Source: Thiocystis violacea (GTDB taxonomy: Bacteria > Pseudomonadota > Gammaproteobacteria > Chromatiales > Chromatiaceae). From it: DNA of 46,984 nucleotides. The number at the start of each line of letters is the position of its first letter. Within the stretch, counting starts at the first letter, position 1. Location of the stretch: positions 1-46,984 of the forward strand of contig NZ_NRRF01000038.1 in NCBI RefSeq assembly GCF_016583565.1. Reading direction: 5' to 3'. Under the pieces are notes generated by a model, which made no database searches, was not told where the DNA came from, and worked only from the letters and a program-made list of their open reading frames with translations. A program made the translations under genes and the position numbers. Of the stretch, positions 1-11,032 are shown piece by piece.

Positions 1-1
1 C

Positions 2-982
2 CCTCACCACCCGCTCCCCGTCGCCGCGACGAGCTGGCCCGCGCCCTCCGAAGGGCCTGCACTCGCGGACGACGATCAGGCGCGACTGGCCCGCTATTTC
101 GCGGCGCGCCATGCGAGCTCGACCTTGCGTGCCTATCGCACGGACTGGACCGCGTTCAATGCCTGGTGTGAGACCAAGGGTTTGCCTGCCCTGCCCGCCG
201 CCGCTGAAACCATCGCGGCCTTTCTGGCGGCGCAGGCCGAGGCCGGGCGGAAGATCAGTACGCTGCGCCGACGGCTGGCCGCGATTCGCCTGGCACACCG
301 GCTCTGCGGCCACGCGTCGATGACTCACTCCGAGCTGGTCCGCGGGACCCTGCGCGGCATCGCCCGCACGCATGGCTCGGCGCCTGATCAGAAGGCGCCG
401 GCGCTGGCCGAGCAACTGCGGGCGATGGTCGACGCGCTCGATCAGTCGCGGCGCCAGGGTCTGCGCGACCGCGCACTGCTGACCCTGGGCTTCGCGGGAG
501 CCTTCCGCCGCTCGGAGCTGGTCGCCTTGAGGGTCGAGGATTTGGAGGAGACGTCCGAGGGGCTGCGGGTCCACATTCGCCAGTCGAAGACGGATGCCGA
601 AGGCTTGGGAGAGGTCGTCCCGGTCATCCGCGGCGATCTCTATTGCCCGGTGCGCGCGGTGCGCGAGTGGCTGCGGGCTGCTGGAATCACCGAGGGTTGG
701 GTGTTTCGACGCATGTATCGAGGAGACGCGGTCGGCGAGCACGCGCTCACCGCGCACAGCGTGGCCGCCATCGTCAAGCGCAGCGCGCTCGCCGTCGGGC
801 TCGACCCCGACCAGTACGCCGGGCACAGCCTTCGCTCCGGGTTCATGACCTCCGCCGCGCTCTCGAAGGCGAGCCTCTTCAAGCTGATGGAGGTCTCGCG
901 GCACAAAGACCCCAAGACCGTCATGATCTATGTGCGCCGCAGTCGCGAGTTCGAGGATCACGCGGGCGAAGGGCTCTTGTAG
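2..982 (+). CDS. Tyrosine recombinase/integrase, 5' end outside the window
   Basis: Site-specific tyrosine recombinase. The reading frame is open from base 2, and the residues before the first possible internal start (TTG at 125) already read like the SAM-like core-binding domain, so the true start is probably at or beyond the window edge. The catalytic domain shows the first Arg in FRRSELVALR, the HxxR box in HSLRSGF, a second His in SRHKDPKT, and the Tyr nucleophile in VMIYVRRS. The spacing fits an XerC/D-type or integron-like recombinase used by an integrated element. No attachment site is visible nearby; the mobile element it served may lie to the left of the window. Confidence 0.85.
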   Translation, partial: PHHPLPVAATSWPAPSEGPALADDDQARLARYFAARHASSTLRAYRTDWTAFNAWCETKGLPALPAAAETIAAFLAAQAEAGRKISTLRRRLAAIRLAHRLCGHASMTHSELVRGTLRGIARTHGSAPDQKAPALAEQLRAMVDALDQSRRQGLRDRALLTLGFAGAFRRSELVALRVEDLEETSEGLRVHIRQSKTDAEGLGEVVPVIRGDLYCPVRAVREWLRAAGITEGWVFRRMYRGDAVGEHALTAHSVAAIVKRSALAVGLDPDQYAGHSLRSGFMTSAALSKASLFKLMEVSRHKDPKTVMIYVRRSREFEDHAGEGLL

Positions 983-1244
983 TCAGGCCCGCCAGGCTCC
1001 CCTGTGCGATCAGCGCCGCTTCATGGTTCAATCACTCCAGCGGCTTGAAAATGACTCGGCATCCCTGCGCGGAGGCGAAACCGCTTTCATCCGTGTTCCC
1101 GCCGACAGGGTCGAGACCTGAGAATTATCCGTTGCCTCGATCAGAGACCAAGACCTTCCCCGCGATTTCGGGTAAAACGATGCTATCGAATGCCCATTCC
1201 TCTTGCCGGGCTGCCAAGTGCCCCAGGTCCATCCGCATACGACC

Positions 1245-3701
1245 ATGAGCCCAGAGACCAAAACCGAGATTCTCTTCAAGCTCTCCCTGACGATCGGCGA
1301 CACCATCGAACTCGTACCGATGCTCAACCGCTTCTTGGCGGAGATGCTCGAGCACCTGGAAGGGGTTGGCGCCGCCATTCTCCAGCTGCACCAGCCGGAT
1401 CCGAAACCTGCTGGTGCGACGCCCGCGGTTTGCATGCTGCCGGAAACCCTGCCGCGAGAGCCCTCTTACAGCGACTTCTGGGAGGATTGGGCACCGACCT
1501 CCCTCGATCAGGCCTTGGCCGAGCTGCCGGACGGCAGCCCCCTCGTCTCCCTCAAGGGCGACTGTGCCCTGCACGCCTTTCGTCTACCGGGCTTCGGCGT
1601 CCTCATCTTCCTCCGTGATGCATCGGTCGGGGTGCTGTCCACCGACCTGCAGCGTGCCCTCGCCCCCTTGTTGCAGAAACTGGCGAACGCCGCGCGGGCC
1701 TGTCTGCTGGAGGCTCGGCTCAATGACCAGACCCAGCGGCTGCAGCTGGCCACGGACTCCGCCGGAATCGGCATCTGGGAGTGGGATCCGCTCTCCGACC
1801 GCTTGGATTGGGACGCGCAAACCCAGAGGCTCTGCGGCCTCGAGTCCGATGCGCCCGAGTCCGGTGGGTTCAGGGGCCGTCTCGACGACTGGATCCACTG
1901 CATGCATCCCAGCGATCAACCCGTGGCGCGCGCCCTGGTCGAGGACAGCCTAAGGGACAAGGACCACTTCGCGCTGGAGTACCGGGTGGTCTGTCCGGGT
2001 GGCGAGGAGCGCTATCTGCGCACTCAAGCCATGCGCGCGCGCACTCCGGCGGGCGAGCCTCCGCGCCTCATCGGCGCCACCCGAGACATCACGCCCGCCA
2101 GGCATCTGGAGAACCTGCTGCGCGAGTCGCGCGATCTCGCGCAGTCGGCGAATCAGGCCAATAGCCACTTCATCGCCAACATGGCCCATGAGATCCGCAC
2201 GCCGCTCAATGGCATCCTGGGTCTCACCGAGCTGGTTCTGGATGCCGATCTCAGCGCGGTTCAGCGCGACTATGTCGATCTCATCCGTTACTCGGCCGAC
2301 GCCCTGCTGAACATCCTCAACGACATCCTGGACCTGGCGAAGATGGACGCGGGTCGCATGCAGATCGAGGCAATCCCCTTCAACCTCTCGGTCATGATCA
2401 CCGAGATGCTCAAGTCCCTCGTCAGCACCGCCGACAAGAAGGGACTGACCTTCGTCTTCGATCAGCTCGGAGACCTGCCGCCCGAGAGCCTCGGCGACCC
2501 GGGCCGCATCCGCCAGATGCTCGTCAACATCTGCTACAACGCGATCAAGTTCACCGACAAGGGCGAGATCCGTTTCCAGGTGCACGCCTGTCCGGACGAG
2601 AACCCGGATCGGGATCTCATCCAAATCTCGATCAGCGATACCGGCATCGGCATCCGCCCGGAGAAGCTGGAGGAGATCTTCACCGCCTTCACCCAGGGCA
2701 ACGCCACCGTTACGCGCCAGTTCGGCGGCACCGGACTGGGTCTCAGCATCAGCGCGCGACTTGCCCGGTTGATGGGCGGGCGCATCTGGGTCGAGAGTGA
2801 GGAAGGCGTCGGCAGCACCTTCTTCCTCGCCCTCCCCCTCGCCCGCACCGTCTCGCCCGAGGCACCCGTGCTTCCCATGCAGCACTGGCCCGACAAGCGC
2901 GTGCTCATCGCGGACGACCACCCCGTCAATCGCCGGACCCTGGCCTATTGGTTCAAGCAATGGGGATTCGCCGTTCAGGAAGCCGGCACAGGGCTGCAGG
3001 CCCTTGCGATGACGCGGGAGAACCGTGCCAAGGGCATCCAGGTGGACGTCTACCTCTTCGACTCCGCCCTACCCGAGCTCGACGGTTTCGGATTCGCCCA
3101 GTCGCTGAAGGACGCCGGTCTCGCCGAGCATAGCCACATGATCATGGTCTCCTCCGTGGGCAGACGCGGCGATGCCCAACGCTGCCGCGAGCTTGGCATC
3201 AGCGCCTTCCTCACCAAGCCGGTAACCCCCCTCGAGCTCAGAGAGACCCTGACGCATGTCCTGAACGCCCCCGAGCCCAAGGCCAGCGCGCCGCTGCTGA
3301 CGCGCCACCACCTCATCGAGCACCGCCAGCGACTGCGTATTCTCCTGGTCGACGACAACAAGGTCAGCCAGAAACTCGCGGGCAGTCTGCTCAGGGAGTG
3401 GGGACACGAGGTCAGCATCGCCAGCGACGGTCGAGCGGCCGTCGATCTCTTCCGCGCGCAGAGGTTTCACCTGATCTTCATGGACCTCTACATGCCTGGC
3501 ATGGACGGCATCGCCGCCACGCGCGCCATCCGCGAGCTGGAGCAAGCCACCGCGCGCACACCCATCATCGCCATGATGGTGAACGCCCTGGAGAGCGACG
3601 CCGAGCGCTGCCGCGACGCGGGCATGGACGAGCACATCACCAAGCCATTGCAGCCGGCGGTTCTGGAGGAGATCGTCCTGCGCTTCGCCAGGGGTTTCTG
3701 A
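1245..3701 (+). CDS. Hybrid sensor histidine kinase with two receiver domains
   Basis: Soluble-looking hybrid kinase of 818 aa. Order: N-terminal GAF-like region (about 1-170), PAS_3-type fold (about 180-285, IWEWDP start, PGGEERYL core), HisKA with the phospho-acceptor His about 315 (NMAHEIRTPLNG), HATPase_c with N box (NAIKFTDKG), G1 (SDTGIGI) and G2 (GGTGLGLS), receiver 1 with Asp about 606 (LFDSALPELDG), receiver 2 with Asp about 747 (FMDLYMPGMDG). No Hpt or output domain follows, so phosphate must pass to a separate protein. I chose ATG 1245 rather than TTG 1203 because homology-like sequence starts there. It stands upstream of the lipoprotein and V-ATPase genes on the same strand; a regulatory link is only a guess. 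Confidence 0.9.
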   Translation: MSPETKTEILFKLSLTIGDTIELVPMLNRFLAEMLEHLEGVGAAILQLHQPDPKPAGATPAVCMLPETLPREPSYSDFWEDWAPTSLDQALAELPDGSPLVSLKGDCALHAFRLPGFGVLIFLRDASVGVLSTDLQRALAPLLQKLANAARACLLEARLNDQTQRLQLATDSAGIGIWEWDPLSDRLDWDAQTQRLCGLESDAPESGGFRGRLDDWIHCMHPSDQPVARALVEDSLRDKDHFALEYRVVCPGGEERYLRTQAMRARTPAGEPPRLIGATRDITPARHLENLLRESRDLAQSANQANSHFIANMAHEIRTPLNGILGLTELVLDADLSAVQRDYVDLIRYSADALLNILNDILDLAKMDAGRMQIEAIPFNLSVMITEMLKSLVSTADKKGLTFVFDQLGDLPPESLGDPGRIRQMLVNICYNAIKFTDKGEIRFQVHACPDENPDRDLIQISISDTGIGIRPEKLEEIFTAFTQGNATVTRQFGGTGLGLSISARLARLMGGRIWVESEEGVGSTFFLALPLARTVSPEAPVLPMQHWPDKRVLIADDHPVNRRTLAYWFKQWGFAVQEAGTGLQALAMTRENRAKGIQVDVYLFDSALPELDGFGFAQSLKDAGLAEHSHMIMVSSVGRRGDAQRCRELGISAFLTKPVTPLELRETLTHVLNAPEPKASAPLLTRHHLIEHRQRLRILLVDDNKVSQKLAGSLLREWGHEVSIASDGRAAVDLFRAQRFHLIFMDLYMPGMDGIAATRAIRELEQATARTPIIAMMVNALESDAERCRDAGMDEHITKPLQPAVLEEIVLRFARGF

Positions 3702-3816
3702 CCGCACGCGGGCACTCGGGGATCCGCGCCAGCCTGGCCAGCCCCAGCCGCTCGCCCGGTCGCATCCGAACCCGCTGGCATCCGCGACGGCCCTTCATCG
3801 ATACAGGAGCATCCGC

Positions 3817-4161
3817 ATGAAGAGCAGCATGACGATCGCCATCCTCGCCGCCGCGACAATCGCGGCAGGCTGCACCCAGGAAACGCAGAACAAGATCGGC
3901 CGATCGCTGCAGAACTGGACGGGGGCCGACGGCGTGCTGGAGGTCTACGCCGGCGAGAAGCTGGCGCGCAAGTTCATCAAGATCGATAAACTCACCACCG
4001 CTGGCGCGACCCAGAGTTCGGGATCACGCCCCTATCGCTTCGGCTACGGCGTGCTCGACATCAATCAGAACGGCGTTCAGGATAACGGCGAGAAGAAGGT
4101 CTACTTCGAGATCAGCGACTACTCGACGAACTACGTCTTCTACGGCGATCCAGGGAGCTGA
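3817..4161 (+). CDS. Small lipoprotein of unknown function
   Basis: 114 aa with a type II signal peptide: basic start (MKSS), hydrophobic run, then a lipobox-like IAAGC with Cys about 19 as the lipidation site. The mature part is about 95 aa, hydrophilic, with an acidic Asp/Asn-rich segment (DINQNGVQDNGEK) resembling a dockerin/EF-hand-like calcium loop, followed by Tyr-rich beta-like sequence. Shine-Dalgarno ACAGGAG precedes the ATG. It ends 32 bases before the first V-ATPase gene, so co-transcription is possible. I do not recognise a named family; the calcium-loop reading is inference. Confidence 0.7.
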   Translation: MKSSMTIAILAAATIAAGCTQETQNKIGRSLQNWTGADGVLEVYAGEKLARKFIKIDKLTTAGATQSSGSRPYRFGYGVLDINQNGVQDNGEKKVYFEISDYSTNYVFYGDPGS

Positions 4162-4193
4162 GCGAGCACAACCGGACCACAGGTATCTGTACG

Positions 4194-4511
4194 ATGGATG
4201 ACACCCTCAAGCGATTGCTCGACGCCGAGATGCGGGCCGAACGCCTGGCCAAACAGGCTGAGGACGCGCAGGACCAGATCATCAAGCAGGCCGTCGCCGA
4301 CGCCAAGGCGGACAACGACCGCTTCACCACCCGCATACCGGACCTGCATCGGGCCGTCATCGCCAAGGCGGAGGAGCGCGCCGAGCAGAACATCGCGGAG
4401 CTGCGCCGACGCTATGACGAACGCCATGTCCACCTCCGCGACCAGGCCGAGCAACGCGAGGACGAGGCGCTGGAGGCCGCCTTCCAGATCCTGATCGCCC
4501 CGGATCAGTGA
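4194..4511 (+). CDS. V/A-type ATPase subunit H/G-like stalk protein
   Basis: 105 aa, almost entirely charged coiled coil (MDDTLKRLLDAEMRAERLAKQAEDAQDQ start), the size and composition of the bacterial/archaeal V/A-ATPase peripheral-stalk subunit H (G in eukaryotes), which pairs with subunit E. It is first in the operon and is followed by subunits C, I, K, F, E and A. Primary sequence is not diagnostic for this family; the call rests on coiled-coil character, length and position. Confidence 0.75.
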   Translation: MDDTLKRLLDAEMRAERLAKQAEDAQDQIIKQAVADAKADNDRFTTRIPDLHRAVIAKAEERAEQNIAELRRRYDERHVHLRDQAEQREDEALEAAFQILIAPDQ

Positions 4512-4569
4512 CCGCCAGCCGGATGCCGAGAGTGGCCGATCTCAACCAAGCCCGCGAGGACTGCCGCGC

Positions 4570-5658
4570 ATGCGTCATGTCGCCGACCAAGCCTATCTGA
4601 ACACCCTGGTCTCGGCGATGTCGACGCGGTTGTTCGATGCCACGCTCATCGCCGGCCTCTCGCAGCGCTCGCTGTCCTCCCTGTCGGACGCCTTCGGACT
4701 GGCCGCGCTGCTCGATGAGCAACCCTCGAACGCGGCCAGGAGCCGCGCCATCGAGCAGAGCATCGTCAACGTGCTGCTGACCGAGCTGCGGATCCTGATT
4801 CGGCCGATGAATGCCGAGGAGCAGGGCCTGGTGCTGGACTGGGGCCGCAAGTACGGACTCTACAACCTCAAGACCCTGATCCGCGGCAAGCTCTACGATC
4901 TGGATCCGAACGAGATCCGCGCGAATCTCTTCGATCTGCCGAGCGACATCCACGACTCCGACCAGGCGCTGCTGCGCGCCGAGAACGTGCTGGAGCTGCT
5001 GCGCCAGCTCGAGGCCGGCCCGCACCGGCAGATCGCCCGCCAGGCGCGCGAGGCCTATGAGCAGCAACGCGACCCCTTCGCGCTCGAGGCGGCGGTGGAT
5101 CAACGCTACTACGTCGGCCTGGTTCGCCGCATCATGGCCTTCAGCGACCACCAGCTGGTCTCGCTACGGCGGCTGCTGGGCGCCGAGCTGGATCGGGTCA
5201 CCCTGCTCTGGCTGCTGCGCTTCCGCTTCTCCTATCAGCTCTCGCCATCCGAGACCTATTATTGGCTGGTGCCCTCCATGCGACTGCTGACCCGCGAGCG
5301 CCTGCTGCGCCTGGTCAATCTGGAGACCTTCGAGCAGGTGCTGCAGGCGCTGCCGCCGCCGCTGGACGCCCTGCTGGCGGAGAGCAAGAGCATTGCCGAC
5401 GTCCAGCAACGCATCGGCCGCTACACCCTCACCGAGATGCGCTGGGTGCTGGCGCGCAGCCAATCGGGCGTGGCGCGCGCACTGGCCTATCTGATGCTGC
5501 GGGAGACCGACCTGATGTTGCTGTTCGCGGCCGTCCAGGGGCGTCTGCTGGGCTTTCCGGACGAAACCATCCAGGTCGCGCTGGATCTGATCGAGCCGAC
5601 CTGCGCGCACCCGCCGAGACGCCTGAGCGCATCCGCCACGGCCATGCGCGCAACCTGA
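4570..5658 (+). CDS. V/A-type ATPase subunit C (AC39/d family)
   Basis: 362 aa, matching the usual length of subunit C, the funnel-shaped protein that connects the central stalk to the membrane rotor. All-helical sequence with family-like segments: AYLNTLVSAMSTRLFD near the start, GLYNLKTLIRGKLY in the first third, and repeated helical sections such as TLLWLLRFRFSYQLSPSETYYWLVP. The first in-frame Met after the upstream stop is at 4570. It sits between subunit H and subunit I, as in many bacterial V/A operons. Confidence 0.88.
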   Translation: MRHVADQAYLNTLVSAMSTRLFDATLIAGLSQRSLSSLSDAFGLAALLDEQPSNAARSRAIEQSIVNVLLTELRILIRPMNAEEQGLVLDWGRKYGLYNLKTLIRGKLYDLDPNEIRANLFDLPSDIHDSDQALLRAENVLELLRQLEAGPHRQIARQAREAYEQQRDPFALEAAVDQRYYVGLVRRIMAFSDHQLVSLRRLLGAELDRVTLLWLLRFRFSYQLSPSETYYWLVPSMRLLTRERLLRLVNLETFEQVLQALPPPLDALLAESKSIADVQQRIGRYTLTEMRWVLARSQSGVARALAYLMLRETDLMLLFAAVQGRLLGFPDETIQVALDLIEPTCAHPPRRLSASATAMRAT

Positions 5659-5681
5659 ACACAGCCTTCGGAGAACCCCTG

Positions 5682-7574
5682 ATGCTGAGGCCGATGCCCA
5701 TGAAGCACGTCCGCCTCCTGGCCCTGACGGAGGCGTTGCCGCGGGCGTCGCTGGCCTTGGCCGAGACCGAGAGCTTCCATCCGGACGAGCGTGCACCGCT
5801 CGAGTCCCAGCTCGCCGCCCTGCCCGGCCACGCCTATCGCGAGCTCTACAGCCAGGCCCACACCCGGCTGGACAAGATCGCGCGGCTCATTGCGGTCGAT
5901 CCGCCCGACGGGATCGGGCAGGTGCGCGTCGTCGATGTCGACGAGCTGCGCGCCCTCGACGACTGGCTCGGCACGCTCTGGGGAGAGGCGTCCAGCTACG
6001 AAGAAGACTTCCGCCGCCTGGACGACGCCGAGCGTCTGGTCAAGGAGCAGCAGGCCGCGCTACAGAATTTCGCGGATCTGGACATCGACCTGGGCATGCT
6101 GCGCACCAAGACGCGCTTCCTGGATATCTACATCGGCCTGGTCCCGCGGGAGAATCTGCGCCAGCTCGATGGCGCCGTGGGTCTGGCGAATCACATCCTC
6201 CACGTCTACACGCAGCGCGGCGACAACGCGCACGTCGTCATCGTCGGCCCGACCGGGGCGAAGGAGAATACCCTCGGCGCGGTGCTCGCCGCGGCGGGTT
6301 TTCAGTCCCTGCCGATCCCAGAGGGGCTGGACCGCGAACCGGCCGAGCTGCAGCGCGATCTGGACGCCCAGCGCAAGACCATCGCCGAGCAGCGTCAGAC
6401 CCTGCGGGAAACGCTCGACGACTGGGCCGCGCCCTACCGGACTCGACTCGTCGAGGCCCGCCACACGCTGATGCTCGCCGAGCCCTTGGTCACGCTGGAT
6501 CCCTCGCTGCGCAGCGCGGGCCACCTCGCGCACCTGGCCGGCTGGGTGCCCGCGCGCGCGGTCGATCAGCTGCGCCAGCGACTGAGCGAAACGCTCGACG
6601 GCGCTTTCGACCTGAGGGTGCGCAATCCACTCCCGGAGGAGCGTCATCTGGTCCCGACCGTGCCGGTCAAGAGCCGACTGCTGGCGCCCTTCGCCATGCT
6701 GGTCAACCAATACGGCATCCCGGCCTATGGCGAGGTCGACCCAACGCCGCTCTTCGCCCTGACCTTCCTGCTCATGTTCGGCAGCATGTTCGGGGACGTC
6801 GGGCAGGGCGCCGTCATCGCCATGGCCGCCTGGTGGTTGCGCGGCAAGCTGAAAGGCTTCTGGCCGTTCGGGGTCATGGCCGGTCTGTCGTCCATCGGCT
6901 TCGGCGTCCTCTATGGCAGCGTCTTCGGCTACGAGCACCTGCTGCCCGCACTCTGGATGAGCCCTCTCAGCGACCCGCTCCTGATGCTGAGCATCGCCCT
7001 CGGCTGGGGCGTCGTCTTCCTGGCGGTCGCCTGCCTGCTGGCCATCTACAACCGCCTGGTCGTGAGCAACTGGACGGGGGCTCTGTTCGGGCACCACGGC
7101 ATCGTCAATCTCATCTTCTACCTGGCGCTCATCGGCGGGAGCTGGCAGCTCGGACATGGCGAAAACCTCGGTCTCCTGCCGAGCGTTCTCATCGTCCTCG
7201 CGCTCGGCGCCCTGGCCGTCTACAGCTGGAGGCAGCAACAGGCCCCGGTCGGCGAGAAGATCCTGGTCGTCTTCATCGAGACGCTGGAGACCATCATCGG
7301 CTACGTCTCCAACACCCTCTCCTTCCTGCGGGTCGCGGCCTTCAGCCTCAATCATGTCGCCCTGTCGATCGCCGTCTTCACCCTCGCCGACATGATGGGC
7401 GCCTTCGGGCACGTCCTGACCGTCATCCTGGGCAACATTTTCGTGCTCGTGCTGGAGGGCGGCATCGTCATGATCCAGGTCATGCGCCTGCAGTATTACG
7501 AAGGCTTCTCGCGCTATTTCTCGGGTGACGGGCATGCCTTCGCGCCCATTCGTTTCGGGCGCGGTCCGTCATGA
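5682..7574 (+). CDS. V/A-type ATPase subunit I (a subunit, membrane stator)
   Basis: 630 aa. The reading frame is open much further upstream, but ATG 5682 has a GGAG ribosome site at 5670 and begins the conserved MKHVRLLAL-type N-terminus, while earlier frame overlaps subunit C. Cytoplasmic half about 1-330 with coiled coils; membrane half with about seven helices beginning at LFALTFLLMFGSMFGDVGQG. The segment SNTLSFLRVAAFSLNHVAL carries the Arg that faces the proteolipid carboxylate during ion translocation. Forms the ion half-channels together with subunit K. Confidence 0.92.
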   Translation: MLRPMPMKHVRLLALTEALPRASLALAETESFHPDERAPLESQLAALPGHAYRELYSQAHTRLDKIARLIAVDPPDGIGQVRVVDVDELRALDDWLGTLWGEASSYEEDFRRLDDAERLVKEQQAALQNFADLDIDLGMLRTKTRFLDIYIGLVPRENLRQLDGAVGLANHILHVYTQRGDNAHVVIVGPTGAKENTLGAVLAAAGFQSLPIPEGLDREPAELQRDLDAQRKTIAEQRQTLRETLDDWAAPYRTRLVEARHTLMLAEPLVTLDPSLRSAGHLAHLAGWVPARAVDQLRQRLSETLDGAFDLRVRNPLPEERHLVPTVPVKSRLLAPFAMLVNQYGIPAYGEVDPTPLFALTFLLMFGSMFGDVGQGAVIAMAAWWLRGKLKGFWPFGVMAGLSSIGFGVLYGSVFGYEHLLPALWMSPLSDPLLMLSIALGWGVVFLAVACLLAIYNRLVVSNWTGALFGHHGIVNLIFYLALIGGSWQLGHGENLGLLPSVLIVLALGALAVYSWRQQQAPVGEKILVVFIETLETIIGYVSNTLSFLRVAAFSLNHVALSIAVFTLADMMGAFGHVLTVILGNIFVLVLEGGIVMIQVMRLQYYEGFSRYFSGDGHAFAPIRFGRGPS

Positions 7575-7633
7575 GCGCTCACTCACGCGCGCACCTCGCC
7601 ACCATCACCCCCCAAACCCACTAGGAGCACACC

Positions 7634-8080
7634 ATGTACTGGCTCGTTGCACTCATGTCCGTCGCCATTCTCGGCCTGATCGCCGGGGGGATCGCCCTTG
7701 AGTGGCGCCCCAGCCTGTCGCGGCGCATCCGCCCCTGGTTCAAGTCGGCGATGGGCTCGCAGCTGCTGGTCTTCGTCGCGGCCCAAGTCGCGCTTCTGGC
7801 GCTCGGTGTCCACGACGCCATGGCCGAGACCGGCGCCAGCGCCGCGGGCACCGCCGAGATGACGGTCGGCATGGGGCTGGCCATGATCGGCGTCGGCATC
7901 CCGACCGGCCTTTCCACCATTGGTGCCGGCATCGCCGTCGGCCCTATCGGCGCGGCCTCGCTCGCCGCCATCACCGAGAAGCCGGAGAACCTGGGCCGCA
8001 CCCTCATCTATCTGGGCCTCGCCGAGGGCATCGCCATCTACGGCCTGGTCATCTCCATCCTCCTGCTGAACAAGCTATGA
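7634..8080 (+). CDS. V/A-type ATPase subunit K (proteolipid c ring)
   Basis: 148 aa with about four hydrophobic segments. The C-terminal hairpin is the recognisable proteolipid: glycine-rich helix (MGLAMIGVGIPTGLSTIG), polar loop (ITEKPENLGRT), then helix LAEGIAIYGLVISILLL with the ion-carrying Glu. The first hairpin (MYWLVALMSVAILGLIAG and LLVFVAAQVALLALG) has no acidic residue and is not glycine-patterned, so it is an N-terminal extension or a strongly diverged first repeat. No Thr/Gln next to the Glu, unlike sodium-binding rings, so proton coupling is more likely (inference). Good Shine-Dalgarno AGGAG. Confidence 0.9.
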   Translation: MYWLVALMSVAILGLIAGGIALEWRPSLSRRIRPWFKSAMGSQLLVFVAAQVALLALGVHDAMAETGASAAGTAEMTVGMGLAMIGVGIPTGLSTIGAGIAVGPIGAASLAAITEKPENLGRTLIYLGLAEGIAIYGLVISILLLNKL

Positions 8081-8123
8081 CGCGGCGACCCCGCGACCGC
8101 GCGATACGGGGAGCGCGCTGACG

Positions 8124-8486
8124 ATGGATCAACGACAGGATCAGGCCCAGCCGACCCGCATGCTCTTTCTCGGTGACGATCAGCTGGCGGACGGCTTTCG
8201 GCTGATCGGCTTCGAGACCCACCCGAGCCCCAGCATCGAGGAGGTCGAGCAGGTCTTGCGCGACCTCCTGCGGCAGCGCGAGAAGGCCTTCGTCATCGTC
8301 GATGACGCGCTGATGGGCGCGAACATCCCGAGCCTGCGGCGGGTGCTCGACGAGGGCGGGCGCATCGTCGTCATCGCGGTGCCCACTCTGAGCGCGCAGC
8401 CCAAGCTGGCGAGCGATGTGGCGCAACGGCTCTCGGCCCTCTTCGGGGCCGCCACGCTCGAACCCGGCCAACCCAAGGAGCGATAG
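8124..8486 (+). CDS. V/A-type ATPase subunit F (central stalk)
   Basis: 120 aa, typical of subunit F, a small Rossmann-like protein of the rotor shaft. Pattern: RMLFLGDDQLADGFRLIGF at the start, then EVEQVLRDLLRQREKAFVIVDDALM, which is the family's alternating beta/alpha arrangement. Located between subunits K and E. Confidence 0.9.
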   Translation: MDQRQDQAQPTRMLFLGDDQLADGFRLIGFETHPSPSIEEVEQVLRDLLRQREKAFVIVDDALMGANIPSLRRVLDEGGRIVVIAVPTLSAQPKLASDVAQRLSALFGAATLEPGQPKER

Positions 8487-8491
8487 CGACC

Positions 8492-9139
8492 ATGAATCAG
8501 GTAGACGAGCTGGAACGCGCCATCCTCGCTCGCGCGGAGCAACTGGCCAGCGAATACCACGAGCGCGCCAACCGCACGCGCGACAGCATCCTGCGCGAGG
8601 CCGCCGAGCGGCTGCGGCTGCGCGAGGCGCGCGAAGACAGCATCGCCAAGTCGCTCGGCGAGCGCACCTTCCGCCAGCGCGTGCAGGCCAGCGAGCTGAA
8701 GATGCAGACCCAGCTCGACCGCGTGCGTTGGAACCTGGTCCAGGGTGTCGAGCGGCGTCTCGTCGAGCGGATGCGGGCATTCATGGCGGATGCCCAGACT
8801 TACGGCACCTGGCTGGAGCGCCTCATCCTGGGCGCCGCCGAGCTGATCGAGGCGGACGAGCTGCGCATCAATGCCAACATGCAGGATCAACATGAACTCT
8901 ACACGCGCTGGGATCTCGTGATCCAAGAGGCCCCGGCCAGCAAGACGCTGCGGCTCGCCCCCAAGAACGAGGCCATCGAGACCCTGGGCGGCGTGCTCAT
9001 CACCAGCGCGGACACGCGCATCCGCGTGGATCACACCTTCGAGGGGCGGCTCGAGCGTCTGCGGCCACGGATCCAGCAGATCATCCTCGAGCGCCTCCTG
9101 CCGGGCGGATTCGACACCGGCAACATCTTTATCGGATGA
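8492..9139 (+). CDS. V/A-type ATPase subunit E (peripheral stalk)
   Basis: 215 aa. The N-terminal half is a charged coiled coil (LERAILARAEQLASEYHERA) that would pair with subunit H; the C-terminal globular domain contains the family pattern GGVLITSADTRIRVDHTFEGRL, seen in most E subunits. It starts five bases after subunit F ends and ends four bases before subunit A begins, so the genes are tightly coupled. Confidence 0.9.
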   Translation: MNQVDELERAILARAEQLASEYHERANRTRDSILREAAERLRLREAREDSIAKSLGERTFRQRVQASELKMQTQLDRVRWNLVQGVERRLVERMRAFMADAQTYGTWLERLILGAAELIEADELRINANMQDQHELYTRWDLVIQEAPASKTLRLAPKNEAIETLGGVLITSADTRIRVDHTFEGRLERLRPRIQQIILERLLPGGFDTGNIFIG

Positions 9140-9143
9140 GAAC

Positions 9144-10949
<1,806 letters not shown>

Positions 10950-10980
10950 GAGCCATCCATCCATTGCCTCGCGCCTTTCC

Positions 10981-11010
10981 GGTCACGAAGCTCCAGCTTC
11001 GTGACCAGGC
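10981..11010. repeat. Dispersed palindromic repeat, copy A
   Basis: Perfect inverted repeat with 12-base arms (GGTCACGAAGCT / AGCTTCGTGACC) around a CC centre, followed by AGGCTCAA. The same dyad and right flank recur at 28518 and 42008 in this window. Here it lies between the stop of V-ATPase subunit A and the next gene. It could fold as an RNA hairpin but has no T-run, so it is not a typical intrinsic terminator. Confidence 0.85.
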
Positions 11011-11032
11011 TCAAGTCAGAAGGACAGACCCG

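Noticed and set aside
5262..5681. Long N-terminal extension of V-ATPase subunit I
   Set aside because: Open frame overlaps subunit C and reads as out-of-frame GC-rich sequence; ATG 5682 has a ribosome site and the family start.
6060..7535. 491-aa minus-strand frame
   Set aside because: Antisense shadow of subunit I with biased Asp/Gln/Gly/His composition.
10981..11010. Rho-independent terminator of the V-ATPase operon
   Set aside because: Strong stem but no T-run, and the element recurs elsewhere in other contexts.
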